DNA from: Chlorobiaceae bacterium | Lineage (GTDB): Bacteria; Bacteroidota; Ignavibacteria; Ignavibacteriales; Ignavibacteriaceae | Assembly (NCBI GenBank): GCA_013824085.1 | Contig: PNNF01000024.1 | Span: 1 to 33,253, forward strand | DNA length: 33,253 nt | Direction: 5' to 3' | Shown here: piece by piece, positions 9,319-17,705 of the stretch | How positions within the stretch are numbered: the stretch's first letter is position 1 | Layout: every line of letters begins with the position of its first letter | Notes under the pieces: generated by a model | Told to the model about the DNA's origin: nothing | The model's input: only the letters and a program-made list of their open reading frames with translations | Database searches by the model: none | Translations under genes and position numbers: made by a program

Positions 9319-10398
9319 ATGCAAATCGGATTGATCGGATTACAGAACAGTGGTAAAACGACATTATTTAATACTCTCGCAAGAACAACTATTGATGAAT
9401 CAATAAGTCACTCAATTGGAAATAGAACAGTTGTAAAAATTCCTGATACCAGATTAGATAATTTATCAAAAATATTTAATCCTAAAAAACAAGTGAATGC
9501 GACTCTTGAAGTTGTTGATATTCCAGGACTTCAACTCTCTGATGAAGGAAGAATAAAAATTTCCTCAGACTTTTTAACGAAAGTAAAAAATAGTGATGCA
9601 CTCATACACGTTGTTCGTCAATTTGAAAATGATACAGTTCCACATCCACACGAAGAAATAAATCCAATTAAAGATATTGAATTTCTTGAGACTGAATTTT
9701 TGTTTTCTGATATGGCGATGATTGAAAACCGTATAGAAAAAATTAATAAAGAATTATTGAAAACAAAAAATCAACAGTTGGAACGAGAGCTTCCACTTTT
9801 CAAAAAATTACAAGAGCATATCGAAACAGAAAAACCAATTCGCGATATGAAGTTAGATGAGAACGAAAGAAAAGTTTTAGCAGGTTATCAATTATTGACA
9901 TTAAAACCACTCGTTGTTGGAATTAATTTTGACGAAAACTCAAAAGAAAAAGTTGATGGTCTTATCAAAGCAATCGAAACAAGATTTTCAAAAAATAATT
10001 TTCATATTATTCCTTTCTTCGCAAAATTTGAATATGAACTTTCTCAACTACCTGCTGACGAAGCAGAAATATTTATGTCTGATTTCGGAATTGTTGAATC
10101 TGCACTCGATCGTATTTTAAGAATTATTTATGAGCTGCTTGGACTACAATCATTCTTTACAGTTGGTGAAGATGAAACAAGAGCTTGGACTATCAAGAAA
10201 AAATTTACTGCTCAAGATGCAGCAGGCGTAATTCATACAGATTTTTTCGACAGATTTATTAGAGCAGAAACAGTTCATTATGAAGATTTCATAAAGTATG
10301 GGTCATTTGCCAAGTGCAAAGAATTTGGTGCATGGCGTTTAGAAGGAAAAGAATACATCGTTAAAGATGGCGATATTTTAACAATACGACATAATTAA
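9319..10398 (+). CDS. ychF: YchF-like P-loop GTPase/ATPase with TGS-type C-terminus
   Basis: A translation-factor-related (Obg family) P-loop NTPase that in E. coli binds ribosomes and hydrolyses ATP. The start at 9319 gives MQIGLIGLQNSGKTTLF, the standard N-terminus; an upstream TTG at 9310 adds only three residues. G1 is GLQNSGKTT, G3 DIPGL, and the G4 position reads NFDE, the NxxE form typical of YchF rather than NKxD. The C-terminal YchF domain is clear (ETRAWTIKKKFTAQDAAGVIHTDF and WRLEGKEYIVKDGD). Odd: the conserved stretch after G3 that normally carries GEGLGN is replaced by LSDEGRIKISSDFL, and G1 has Gln and Ser instead of Pro-Asn-Val. It may be a divergent ortholog or a second paralog. 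It is followed by typA after 53 bases. Confidence 0.85.
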   Translation: MQIGLIGLQNSGKTTLFNTLARTTIDESISHSIGNRTVVKIPDTRLDNLSKIFNPKKQVNATLEVVDIPGLQLSDEGRIKISSDFLTKVKNSDALIHVVRQFENDTVPHPHEEINPIKDIEFLETEFLFSDMAMIENRIEKINKELLKTKNQQLERELPLFKKLQEHIETEKPIRDMKLDENERKVLAGYQLLTLKPLVVGINFDENSKEKVDGLIKAIETRFSKNNFHIIPFFAKFEYELSQLPADEAEIFMSDFGIVESALDRILRIIYELLGLQSFFTVGEDETRAWTIKKKFTAQDAAGVIHTDFFDRFIRAETVHYEDFIKYGSFAKCKEFGAWRLEGKEYIVKDGDILTIRHN

Positions 10399-10451
10399 TT
10401 TTATCCACTCCACGGGCAATTTCTATAATTTTTTTATTTATAAGGTGATTT

Positions 10452-12290
10452 GTGTTTAAAGCAGAAAAGATTCGTAACATTGCAATTATTGCGCATGTTG
10501 ATCATGGCAAAACTACTCTTGTTGATCATATCCTAAGACAAACTGGTGCGTTCAGAGACAATCAAATAGTTGAAAAACGTGTGATGGATTCTAATGATCT
10601 CGAAAAGGAGAGAGGAATTACAATACTTGCAAAAAATTTAAGTGTAAAATATTTAGACTATAAAATTAATATTATTGATACTCCCGGTCACGCTGATTTT
10701 GGTGGTGAAGTTGAGCGGACTTTAAAAATGGTAGATGGAGTTTTACTCTTGGTTGATGCTGCTGAAGGTCCACTTCCACAAACTAAATTCGTTCTAAAAA
10801 AATCTCTTGAACTTAGATTAAAACCAATTGTTGTCATAAATAAAATCGATAGAAAAGATGCTCGAGCAAATGAAGTATTGAATGAGATATTTGATTTATT
10901 CGTTGCCTTAGGTGCTGATGAAGAACAACTCGATTTCCCTTATGTTTATGCAATTGCTAAGCAGGGAATTGCAAAAATTGAATTGACAGATGAGAGTGAT
11001 TCACTAATTCCTTTGCTCGATATAATCATCGAAAAAATTCCTGCTCCTGCTGCAGGTGAAGATAATCCTTTCCAGATGCTTATCTCCTCGATTGATTACA
11101 ATGATTATCTTGGAAGAATTGGAATCGGAAAAATTCTTAATGGAAAAGTTAGAGTTGGCGATAACATTTTTTTGATTACTCGCGAAGGGGAAAAACAAGC
11201 TGCAAAAGTGACCAAACTTTATACATTCGAAAATATTAAAAAAGTTGAAATTGATGAACTTTTTGCGGGAGATATTGGTGCTATAGCAGGTTTAGAAGAT
11301 GTTGATATTAGTGATACGCTTGCAAGTCCATTAAATCCAGAAGCACTTCCATCATCAGCAATTGAAGAGCCAAGAATTACAATGAATTTTATTGTGAACA
11401 ATTCTCCTTTCGCAGGACTAGAAGGTAAGTATGTTACAACACGTAATTTGAGCGAGAGATTATCTAAAGAATTAAAATCAAATGTTAGCTTAAGAGTTGA
11501 AATGACTGACTCGCCTGATTGTTTCAAAGTTAGTGGAAGAGGCGAACTTCATCTCTCAATTTTGATTGAAAACATGAGACGCGAAGGTTACGAACTTCAA
11601 GTTAGTAAGCCACAAGTAATTATGAAAAAAATTCTCGGAGTTTTATCAGAACCAATTGAGCACGTTATTATTGATGTCCCTGAAGAATTTGTTGGAACAG
11701 TTATTGAAAAACTTGGCAAAAGAAAAGCTGAACTCAGAAATATGATTACCTTCAATGATAATACTCGTCTTGAATTTTTTATTCCATCAAGAGGATTAAT
11801 CGGATACAGATCAGAATTTTTAACTGATACAAAGGGGAATGGAATTTTACATCATAATTTTCATTGTTATGAACCATTCAAAGGTGAAATAGTTCAACGA
11901 CAAAGAGGAGCTTTGATAGCGATGGATTCAGGGCTTGCGTCGGCTTATGCGATGTATAAGCTTCAAGAGAGAGCTGTCTTCTTTGTAGATAATGGAACTA
12001 AAGTTTATGAAGGAATGGTAGTTGGAGAAAACTCAAAAGAAAATGATATGCGAGTTAATGTTACTAAAACAAAACAGCTCACAAATTTTAGAGCATCGGG
12101 AACTGACGAAGCAATTCGTTTAGAACCACCAAGAGCTATGAATCTTGAACGCAGTCTTGAATGGGTTACTGATGATGAGTATGTTGAAGTTACTCCGCAA
12201 TCAATAAGAATTAGAAAAAAATATCTGACTGAGTTAGATAAGAAAAATGCATTGATGAATCAGAAAAAACAGGAAAATTCTTCTAACTAA
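10452..12290 (+). CDS. typA: Translational GTPase TypA/BipA
   Basis: A ribosome-binding GTPase of the EF-G/LepA family needed for ribosome assembly or translation under stress. It has 612 residues, the usual length. GTPase motifs: AHVDHGKTTL (P-loop), ERGITIL (switch I), DTPGHADF (G3), NKIDR (G4). EF-G-like domains II, III and V follow (SGRGELHLSILIE is characteristic of domain III), then the TypA-specific C-terminal domain with FIPSRGLIGYRSEF and TNFRASGTDEA. The start is GTG at 10452, supported by AAGGTGAT just upstream; no ATG would preserve the conserved N-terminus. Likely transcribed with the upstream YchF-like gene. Nothing unusual. Confidence 0.97.
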   Translation: MFKAEKIRNIAIIAHVDHGKTTLVDHILRQTGAFRDNQIVEKRVMDSNDLEKERGITILAKNLSVKYLDYKINIIDTPGHADFGGEVERTLKMVDGVLLLVDAAEGPLPQTKFVLKKSLELRLKPIVVINKIDRKDARANEVLNEIFDLFVALGADEEQLDFPYVYAIAKQGIAKIELTDESDSLIPLLDIIIEKIPAPAAGEDNPFQMLISSIDYNDYLGRIGIGKILNGKVRVGDNIFLITREGEKQAAKVTKLYTFENIKKVEIDELFAGDIGAIAGLEDVDISDTLASPLNPEALPSSAIEEPRITMNFIVNNSPFAGLEGKYVTTRNLSERLSKELKSNVSLRVEMTDSPDCFKVSGRGELHLSILIENMRREGYELQVSKPQVIMKKILGVLSEPIEHVIIDVPEEFVGTVIEKLGKRKAELRNMITFNDNTRLEFFIPSRGLIGYRSEFLTDTKGNGILHHNFHCYEPFKGEIVQRQRGALIAMDSGLASAYAMYKLQERAVFFVDNGTKVYEGMVVGENSKENDMRVNVTKTKQLTNFRASGTDEAIRLEPPRAMNLERSLEWVTDDEYVEVTPQSIRIRKKYLTELDKKNALMNQKKQENSSN

Positions 12291-12432
12291 ATCTCTAAAG
12301 TTTTTTAGAACTTGTTACTTATTCTGAGAACGTGGATAGAAAAATTTAGTGGAATTGTTGAATCGTTGAATCGTGTATTAGTTCCAATTGTCGCCAGTGA
12401 CTCCAACGTTCTACAAAAACAAAAAAGTAACT
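12291..12432. other. Spacer before the tandem repeats
   Basis: No gene seen. It contains a degenerate fragment (GAACGTGGATAGAAAA near 12328) of the repeat tail found downstream, and a direct repeat GTTGAATC at about 12357-12374. No intrinsic terminator for typA is obvious. Confidence 0.4.
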
Positions 12433-13115
12433 GTCATGCTGAAGGAGCGCAGCGACTGTTTCCCTAAAGTGAAATAAAAAGAATCTCTTTGACCTTATCG
12501 GCTCTTCAAGAAAAAATTACAATTGCTCGCGAAGACGCTTTGCCTCAAATAAAACTTTTAATCCATCTTCCCAATCGTCACAACAGTCCCAACAAAAAAC
12601 AATAGAACGCGGATGACGCGGATAAAAAACGGATAATCGCGGATAGAAAAAAAATAACGATTGTCATTCTAAAGAAGCGCCGCGACTGTTTCCCTAAAGT
12701 GAAATAAAAAGAATCTCTTTGACCTTATCGGCTCTTCAAGAAAAAATTGCAATTGCTCACGAAGACGCTTTGCCTCAAATAAAACTTTTAATCCATCTTC
12801 CCAATCGTCACAACAGTCCCAACAAAAAACAATAGAACGCGGATGACGCTGATAGAAAGCGGATAATCGCGGATAGAAATAAAATTGACGATTGTCATTC
12901 TGAAGGAGCGCAGCGACTGTTTCCCTAAAGTGAAATAAAAAGAATCTCTTTGACCTTATCGGCTCTTCAAGAAAAAATTGCAATTGCTCGCGAAGACGCT
13001 TTGCCGCAAATAAAACTTTTTATCCATCTTCCCAATCGTCACATCTGTCCCAACAAAAAAAAATAGAACGCGGATGACGCGGATAAAAAACGGATAATCG
13101 CGGATAGAAATAAAA
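12433..13115. repeat. Three tandem copies of a ~230-base noncoding unit
   Basis: Copies start at GTCATGCT (12433), GTCATTCT (12663) and GTCATTCT (12894), giving periods of 230 and 231 bases. Most of each unit is identical between copies; differences are scattered single bases. Each unit has two parts: a GTCATTCTGAAGGAGCGCAG-type element with AAGAATCTC downstream, and a tail with repeated CGCGGAT words (GAACGCGGATGACGCGGAT, AACGGATAATCGCGGATAG). Inside each unit GCGAAG-ACG-CTTTGC (or a variant) can form a small hairpin. A minus-strand open frame across the array repeats itself with the unit and lacks any start signal, so I regard the array as noncoding. Words of the first type (GTCATTCTGA...AAGAATCTC) are widespread intergenic repeats in many bacterial genomes. 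No transposase is nearby. Confidence 0.85.
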
Positions 13116-13156
13116 ACAGAACGGCAGTTATTCAAATGAGCTTGATTCTAAAGGGT

Positions 13157-13561
13157 TTAAACGCTTTTCCTAATGCTTTCAGCGTTACAATAAAGGCAGG
13201 TACAAGATTCGTAAATTTCATCGTAGCCATAGTCGATAGACAATTCTTCACATGGATTTATATTCCGACTCGCAATTAACCAGAGTGAGTTTTCATCATT
13301 GTCAATAATTTCGCAGTTGTAATTGCAATCGTGGTTAATGAATTTTATTATTGGTTCATTCGAAGCATCAATATAATTATCACCATTCCAAAAGATATAA
13401 ACATTTCCATCATTTTCTTCACGCTTAATACATTCTGATTCAGAGATGACTTCACCCTTTATTAATAATATCTTTTCACCCTCTTTGATAAAAATATTTG
13501 TAAAGATTCCAAAACCGTGAATTCCTGAATCTGAAACTTGCAGAAAATTTTCTAAACTCAT
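13157..13561 (-). CDS. SET-domain protein (putative lysine methyltransferase)
   Basis: A 134-residue protein consisting almost wholly of a SET domain, the SAM-dependent protein-lysine methyltransferase fold. Features in order: SDSGIHGFGIF (the GxG SAM-binding strand, residues 10-20), FINHDCNYNCE (residues 74-84, the NHxCxxN SAM and substrate motif), NPCEELSIDYGY (103-113, with the catalytic Tyr of ELxxDY) and a post-SET cysteine cluster CTCLYC (Cys120, 122, 125), which with Cys79 could bind zinc as in eukaryotic enzymes. The gene starts 2 bases after the secreted-protein gene downstream of pfkA. It has no signal peptide, so the substrate should be cytoplasmic; none can be named. All key residues are present. 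It ends 42 bases from the repeat array. Confidence 0.88.
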   Translation of the reverse strand: MSLENFLQVSDSGIHGFGIFTNIFIKEGEKILLIKGEVISESECIKREENDGNVYIFWNGDNYIDASNEPIIKFINHDCNYNCEIIDNDENSLWLIASRNINPCEELSIDYGYDEIYESCTCLYCNAESIRKSV

Positions 13562-13563
13562 AT

Positions 13564-14010
13564 TTAAGAACCAGCCCGCAATTTACTTCTCTTTACAAGT
13601 ATGCCCACCAATTTTTCCATAAAAGAATTTGGAGTTATCGGAAAAATATATTTTTGTTCTTCTGAATATTTTAATAAATCATAAGAAAATCTTTTTATCT
13701 CTTTATTTGCCGGGTCATAATAGACGGCTTCTTTAAGTCCGAATGCATTTGCTTTTAAGTTTACTGTATAAAGAGTTTTCGTTCTCATAATGTTATCAGA
13801 AATTTGTTCGAGCTTCAAGACTGGTCTGTGCAGCTCTAAGATCCAAACATCAAATGGGGAAGTAGTAACAGTATCAATTTGATTAGCGTCGTACCAAATT
13901 TTTTGTCTCTCTTCTACAATTAATGGTTTCCAATCATGATTTTCCCTTTGCGGAAAAATCATGACGGAACCAAAAAAGAATATTATAAAAAAAATCGAAT
14001 TTATTTTCAT
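13564..14010 (-). CDS. Small secreted protein, possibly surface-adhesin E-like
   Basis: A 148-residue protein whose start I place at 14010: this ATG has AAGGAT seven bases upstream and begins a good signal peptide (MKINSIFFIIFFFGSVMIFPQ); the longer open frame to 14082 would run into pfkA and bury the signal. The mature part contains IWYDANQIDTV, FDVWILEL and YTVNLKANAFGLKEAVYYD, an order of short strands reminiscent of the surface-adhesin E domain found in small secreted bacterial proteins. The likeness is modest and the function unknown. It sits 22 bases after pfkA and 2 bases before the SET gene, so the three are probably one transcript. Confidence 0.7.
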   Translation of the reverse strand: MKINSIFFIIFFFGSVMIFPQRENHDWKPLIVEERQKIWYDANQIDTVTTSPFDVWILELHRPVLKLEQISDNIMRTKTLYTVNLKANAFGLKEAVYYDPANKEIKRFSYDLLKYSEEQKYIFPITPNSFMEKLVGILVKRSKLRAGS

Positions 14011-14032
14011 ATAGCAAATCCTTTGAATAAAA

Positions 14033-15145
14033 TTAATCACCAAAACAGATTCCAAGATCGCGAGCCGTTTGTAATGTGTCACTATTTAATTTTACCATTT
14101 TTGTTTTGTTTGCAACTTCATCAAGCTGCACATATTTCATGCCTGCTGGCGGATCGTATGCAACCATCACTCCAGAATGTCCTTGTTCTAAAGCACGCAC
14201 AGCAGCAGCTCCAAATCGTAGTGATAGAAGTCTGTCAAATGTAGTTGGGCTTCCACCGCGTAGCAAGTGTCCAAGAATTGCAGCACGAACTTCAAGTTTG
14301 CAAAGATTGCTTAAGTCTCGTGCAATTTTTTCTCCCGCTCCTCCGAGTCTTTCAGATTTACCAGCTTCATGTTCGATAATAGAAATATCTCCACCTTTAG
14401 ATCTAGCGCCTTCTGCAACCACAACAATGCAATAATTTTTTGACTTTGAAACTTTGTTGTTAATAAAATCTGCAATTACGTTTTTGTCATAAGGAATTTC
14501 AGGAATTAGAATCACATCTGCAGAAGCGGAAATTCCTGAGTTGAGTGCAATCCATCCTGCGTATCTTCCCATTACTTCAACGACCATTATTCTGCTGTGT
14601 GATTGAGCTGTGGTGTGCAATCGGTCAATACATTCAGTAGCGAACGAGACTGCAGTATCAAATCCGAAAGTCATTGCAGTTTGTTCTAAATCGTTGTCAA
14701 TAGTTTTAGGAACACCAACAACGCGCAATCCTTTTTTTGCAAAAAGATTTGCCATTGTCAAAGAGCCATCACCACCAATAGCAATAAGTGCATCGATATC
14801 ATTTCGTTTGAAGCCCGCCATAATTTCATCTGAACGATCTACTTCAACAATTTTACCATCAGTAGTTTTCATCGGAAATCTAAAAGGGTTTCCTCTGTTT
14901 GTAGTTCCAAGAATTGTTCCGCCATCACTTGTAATAGTTCTAACTAAATCGTAAGTGAGTTTAATCAATCCTGTTCCGTTTGGGAACTGATCGAGATGAT
15001 AAATTCCGTTGTATCCTTCGCGAATACCAATTATCTCCCAGCCTCTGTTGAGTGCTGAGATTACTGCAGCTTTAATAACTGCGTTTAATCCGGGGGCATC
15101 TCCACCGCCTGTGTTAATCGCAATTTTTTTTATTTCACTTCTCAT
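14033..15145 (-). CDS. pfkA: 6-phosphofructokinase (Gly104/Lys124 type)
   Basis: Phosphorylates fructose 6-phosphate in glycolysis. It has 370 residues, slightly longer than E. coli PfkA. Seen: TGGGDAPGLN near the N-terminus, IGGDGSLTMA, the catalytic PKTIDND and VVEVMGRYAGW, and GHLLRGGSPT. At the two positions that separate donor classes, GGDGS carries Gly (E. coli Gly104), the ATP-type residue, while PKTIDND carries Lys (E. coli Gly124), the residue of pyrophosphate-dependent and certain ATP-dependent enzymes. From family knowledge the Gly/Lys combination is usually ATP-dependent, but this should be treated as inference. GAGAG lies just before the ATG. It follows the OB-fold-like lipoprotein gene by 99 bases. 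Confidence 0.95.
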   Translation of the reverse strand: MRSEIKKIAINTGGGDAPGLNAVIKAAVISALNRGWEIIGIREGYNGIYHLDQFPNGTGLIKLTYDLVRTITSDGGTILGTTNRGNPFRFPMKTTDGKIVEVDRSDEIMAGFKRNDIDALIAIGGDGSLTMANLFAKKGLRVVGVPKTIDNDLEQTAMTFGFDTAVSFATECIDRLHTTAQSHSRIMVVEVMGRYAGWIALNSGISASADVILIPEIPYDKNVIADFINNKVSKSKNYCIVVVAEGARSKGGDISIIEHEAGKSERLGGAGEKIARDLSNLCKLEVRAAILGHLLRGGSPTTFDRLLSLRFGAAAVRALEQGHSGVMVAYDPPAGMKYVQLDEVANKTKMVKLNSDTLQTARDLGICFGD

Positions 15146-15244
15146 TTTTCTCTCAAATTATAGAAGCGAAAAATTAATAAAAAATTTTCCACTTCTATTT
15201 AATAAATAAAAATCTAAATAAATTTATCTGAACCTCACTGAAAA

Positions 15245-15946
15245 TTATTCAGCTTTAATTTTTGCTTTTTCAACAATATATTTATAAACATATCCAGAAC
15301 CAAAATCTTTGTTAGTAACCAAAGTTCCTTCTACAGTAACTATTTGTCCGACTGTAACTAAATCGTTTGAAGTAGCAACAATACTGAACGCATCGCCTGC
15401 TGCAGTTCCATCTTGAATATGAATCCAATTTAGATCCATAATTCCTTCATTTACTTTAACTGCTTTACCTCTAAATTTTACAGTTTGTCCATTTAAAGAT
15501 TCAGCACCAGTAATCATTTCAGCCACTGTTTTACCGCCTGCTAAAGGTGTTATCACTTCAGAAATCTTTTCTGTTTTAGATGCTTGAGAATGCATTGTTC
15601 CCATCACATCTTTACTTATGCCAAGCTCTGGAGTTTTAGAAGCATCTTCAACAAAAAGAAGCGAAGCAAAAGTTTTATTTAATTCTTCACTCTTAAAATC
15701 TTTCATCTCCATTGCTCTTGAAAAATAAATGGTCTCACCTTTTTTTACTTCCATCGGTGTAGTTGCCAACCAAATCTCGACGCCATTTTCTTCACCTTCT
15801 ACATATGTGTAACCTGCTGCATCTTGTGTACTAACGACTGTAACTGCTCTTACTCCTGCAGGAAGTTCTTTCGGAGTTTCTTTTTCTTTACCACAACCGA
15901 TTAATACAAAGGACATTAACAATAAAAAACTAATGAATAATTTCAT
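15245..15946 (-). CDS. OB-fold-like lipoprotein
   Basis: A 233-residue envelope lipoprotein: signal segment and lipobox FVLIGC with Cys18. The C-terminal part (about 135-233) reads as an OB-fold: AEMITGAESLNGQTVKFRGK, then NWIHIQDGTAAGDAFSIV and GQIVTVEGTLVTNKDFGSGY, the pattern of the small nucleic-acid-binding-like OB domains often found in exported proteins next to cytochromes. The N-terminal part (30-130) includes GYTYVEGEENGVEIWLATTPMEV, a similar short beta domain. The ligand is unknown; the likeness to NrfJ-type proteins is only suggestive. It is divergent from rplU across 168 bases. Confidence 0.7.
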   Translation of the reverse strand: MKLFISFLLLMSFVLIGCGKEKETPKELPAGVRAVTVVSTQDAAGYTYVEGEENGVEIWLATTPMEVKKGETIYFSRAMEMKDFKSEELNKTFASLLFVEDASKTPELGISKDVMGTMHSQASKTEKISEVITPLAGGKTVAEMITGAESLNGQTVKFRGKAVKVNEGIMDLNWIHIQDGTAAGDAFSIVATSNDLVTVGQIVTVEGTLVTNKDFGSGYVYKYIVEKAKIKAE

Positions 15947-16055
15947 TTTTTCTCCTAACTTATAGTTTAATTTAAAAAAGTTGATACGTTTTTATAAATT
16001 TTAGTTAATTAAGTATGTAAAGTAACAAATTTTGTTTTTTATTCACAAAATAAAA

Positions 16056-16086
16056 TTGACTTAAAATGAAGTATTTATTAACTTTG
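16056..16086 (+). promoter_or_regulatory. Promoter of rplU-rpmA-mdh
   Basis: TTGAC at 16056-16060, 18 bases, then TAACTTTG at 16079-16086, a perfect match to the Bacteroidota -7 element TAnnTTTG. The start of transcription is expected at about 16091, giving a leader of about 24 bases to the rplU ATG, with AGAGGA four bases before it. Confidence 0.75.
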
Positions 16087-16114
16087 GTGTTCAAAAAAAA
16101 GTAAAGAGGATTAA

Positions 16115-16423
16115 ATGTTTGCTATTGTTGATATTTTAGGACAACAGATTAAAGTAACTGAGAATGCAAAATATTATGTTCCCAAATTAAAAGCTGAAGC
16201 TGATAGCGAAATTACTTTCGATAAAGTATTAGTTCTGGCTGACGATAAAGGAACAAAAATTGGAACTCCTTATCTTGATACAATTAAAGTAACTGCAAAA
16301 GTTATTGCTCATCTTAAAGATGAAAAAGTTACAGTGTTCAAGAAGAAGAGAAGAAAAGGTTACCAAAAATTAAACAATCATAGACAACAATTGTCAAGGA
16401 TTGAAGTAACAAAAATCGGATAA
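16115..16423 (+). CDS. rplU: 50S ribosomal protein L21
   Basis: A 102-residue large-subunit ribosomal protein that binds 23S rRNA. The sequence is typical: MFAIVDILGQQIKVTE at the start, FDKVLVLADD in the middle and the basic C-terminal KKKRRKGYQKLNNHRQQLS motif that contacts rRNA. It is followed 19 bases later by rpmA, the usual pairing. The ATG has a Shine-Dalgarno AGAGGA at 16105-16110. Confidence 0.98.
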   Translation: MFAIVDILGQQIKVTENAKYYVPKLKAEADSEITFDKVLVLADDKGTKIGTPYLDTIKVTAKVIAHLKDEKVTVFKKKRRKGYQKLNNHRQQLSRIEVTKIG

Positions 16424-16442
16424 AATTTTATAGGAGAATGTT

Positions 16443-16697
16443 ATGGCTCATAAGAAAGGGCAAGGCTCAACTAAAAACGGTCGCGACAGTAATGCACAGA
16501 GACTCGGAGTAAAAAGATTCGGTGGTCAATCTGTATTAGCTGGAGCAATTCTTGTTAGACAAAGAGGAACAAAATTTCATCCCGGCTTAAATGTAAAAAG
16601 AGGTGGCGATGACACACTTTTTGCAGTAGCTGATGGTATTGTCAGATTTTCCGTTGGACGAGGAGATAGACAATATATTTCTATTGAAACTCAATAA
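16443..16697 (+). CDS. rpmA: 50S ribosomal protein L27
   Basis: An 84-residue ribosomal protein whose N-terminal tail reaches the peptidyl-transferase centre. The start [20 protein letters not shown] is the normal mature N-terminus, with no Firmicutes-type cleavable extension. Then follow GVKRFGGQ and [27 protein letters not shown] precedes the ATG by six bases. Second gene of the rplU-rpmA-mdh transcript. Confidence 0.98.
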   Translation: MAHKKGQGSTKNGRDSNAQRLGVKRFGGQSVLAGAILVRQRGTKFHPGLNVKRGGDDTLFAVADGIVRFSVGRGDRQYISIETQ

Positions 16698-16726
16698 ATA
16701 AATATAATTGAAATATAGGAGGCATC

Positions 16727-17653
16727 ATGAAAAAAATAACGGTTATTGGTGCAGGAAATGTTGGCTCAACAGCAGCTCAGAGACTAGCTGAAAAAGAAGT
16801 CGCTGAAGAGATAGTTTTAATAGATATCTTGGAAGGAATTCCGCAAGGAAAAGCTCTTGATATTTGGCAAAGCGCTGCAGTTGAAATGTTCGATACAAAA
16901 GTTATTGGAACAAATGACTACAAAGATACAGCGAATTCTGATGTCATTGTTGTTACTGCTGGCTTAGCAAGAAAACCCGGAATGAGTAGAGATGACTTGT
17001 TATTAGCTAATGCAAAAATTGTTGCTTCCGTCGTTGAACAATCTGCAGCAGTTTCACCTAATTCAATTATTATTGTTGTCTCTAACCCACTTGATGTGAT
17101 GTGTTATGTTGCATTAACAAAAAGCGGATTCCCAAAAAATAGAGTTTTTGGAATGGCGGGAGTGCTCGACACTTCACGATTCAAGAATTTTATTTCTCGA
17201 GAATTAAATGTCTCTGTAAAAAATATCACTACAATGATTCTTGGTGGACACGGCGACTCAATGGTTCCTTTAGTTAGATACACAACTGTTGAAGGCATTC
17301 CTCTATCGGAATTGTTATCACAAACTAAAATTGATGATTTAGTTAAACGTGCTCGGAATGGTGGAATCGAAATAGTTAATTTCTTAAAAACTGGTAGTGC
17401 GTATTATGCACCTTCTTCTTCTGTTGTAGAAATGGTTGAAGCTATTGCGAAAAATACAAAACGTATTCTGCCTTCTTCTGCTTTATTAAATGGCGAGTAC
17501 GGCATGAATAATGTTTACTGTGGGGTTCCCGTAAAATTGGGTGTTAATGGAATTGAAGAAATTCTTCAATTGAAATTAAATGATGATGAGATGAAAGCTT
17601 TCCAAATTTCTGCAAATGATGTAGCTGATAATATAAAGAAATTGAATTTATAA
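16727..17653 (+). CDS. mdh: Malate dehydrogenase (LDH-like type)
   Basis: Interconverts malate and oxaloacetate with NAD in the TCA cycle. It has 308 residues, the length of the LDH-like malate dehydrogenases of Bacteroidota and Chlorobi. Seen: VIGAGNVGS (NAD-binding GxGxxG), an acidic residue at the end of beta-2 (VLIDI) indicating NAD rather than [14 protein letters not shown] with the substrate-binding arginines and the Arg that selects malate, GVLDTSRF with the catalytic Asp, and [10 protein letters not shown] with the catalytic His. AGGAGG lies six bases before the ATG, the strongest ribosome binding site of the region. It is 29 bases after rpmA and is followed by an intrinsic terminator, so the three genes form one unit. 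Confidence 0.97.
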   Translation: MKKITVIGAGNVGSTAAQRLAEKEVAEEIVLIDILEGIPQGKALDIWQSAAVEMFDTKVIGTNDYKDTANSDVIVVTAGLARKPGMSRDDLLLANAKIVASVVEQSAAVSPNSIIIVVSNPLDVMCYVALTKSGFPKNRVFGMAGVLDTSRFKNFISRELNVSVKNITTMILGGHGDSMVPLVRYTTVEGIPLSELLSQTKIDDLVKRARNGGIEIVNFLKTGSAYYAPSSSVVEMVEAIAKNTKRILPSSALLNGEYGMNNVYCGVPVKLGVNGIEEILQLKLNDDEMKAFQISANDVADNIKKLNL

Positions 17654-17675
17654 TTTTTTAGAAAAGTGAATTTTG

Positions 17676-17705
17676 AGGCTGTCGGTTGGCAGCCTTTTTT
17701 ATTTT
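17676..17705 (+). terminator. Intrinsic terminator after mdh
   Basis: GGCTGTC at 17677-17683 pairs with GGCAGCC at 17688-17694 (one G-U pair) around a GGTT loop, followed by six T residues. It lies 23 bases after the mdh stop and just before the 3' end of the convergent RsbW-like gene. Confidence 0.88.

Noticed and set aside
12669-12983. Minus-strand open frame of 104 residues inside the tandem repeat
   Set aside because: Its sequence is the repeat unit read through twice; both ends carry the same peptide, there is no ribosome binding site and no family likeness.
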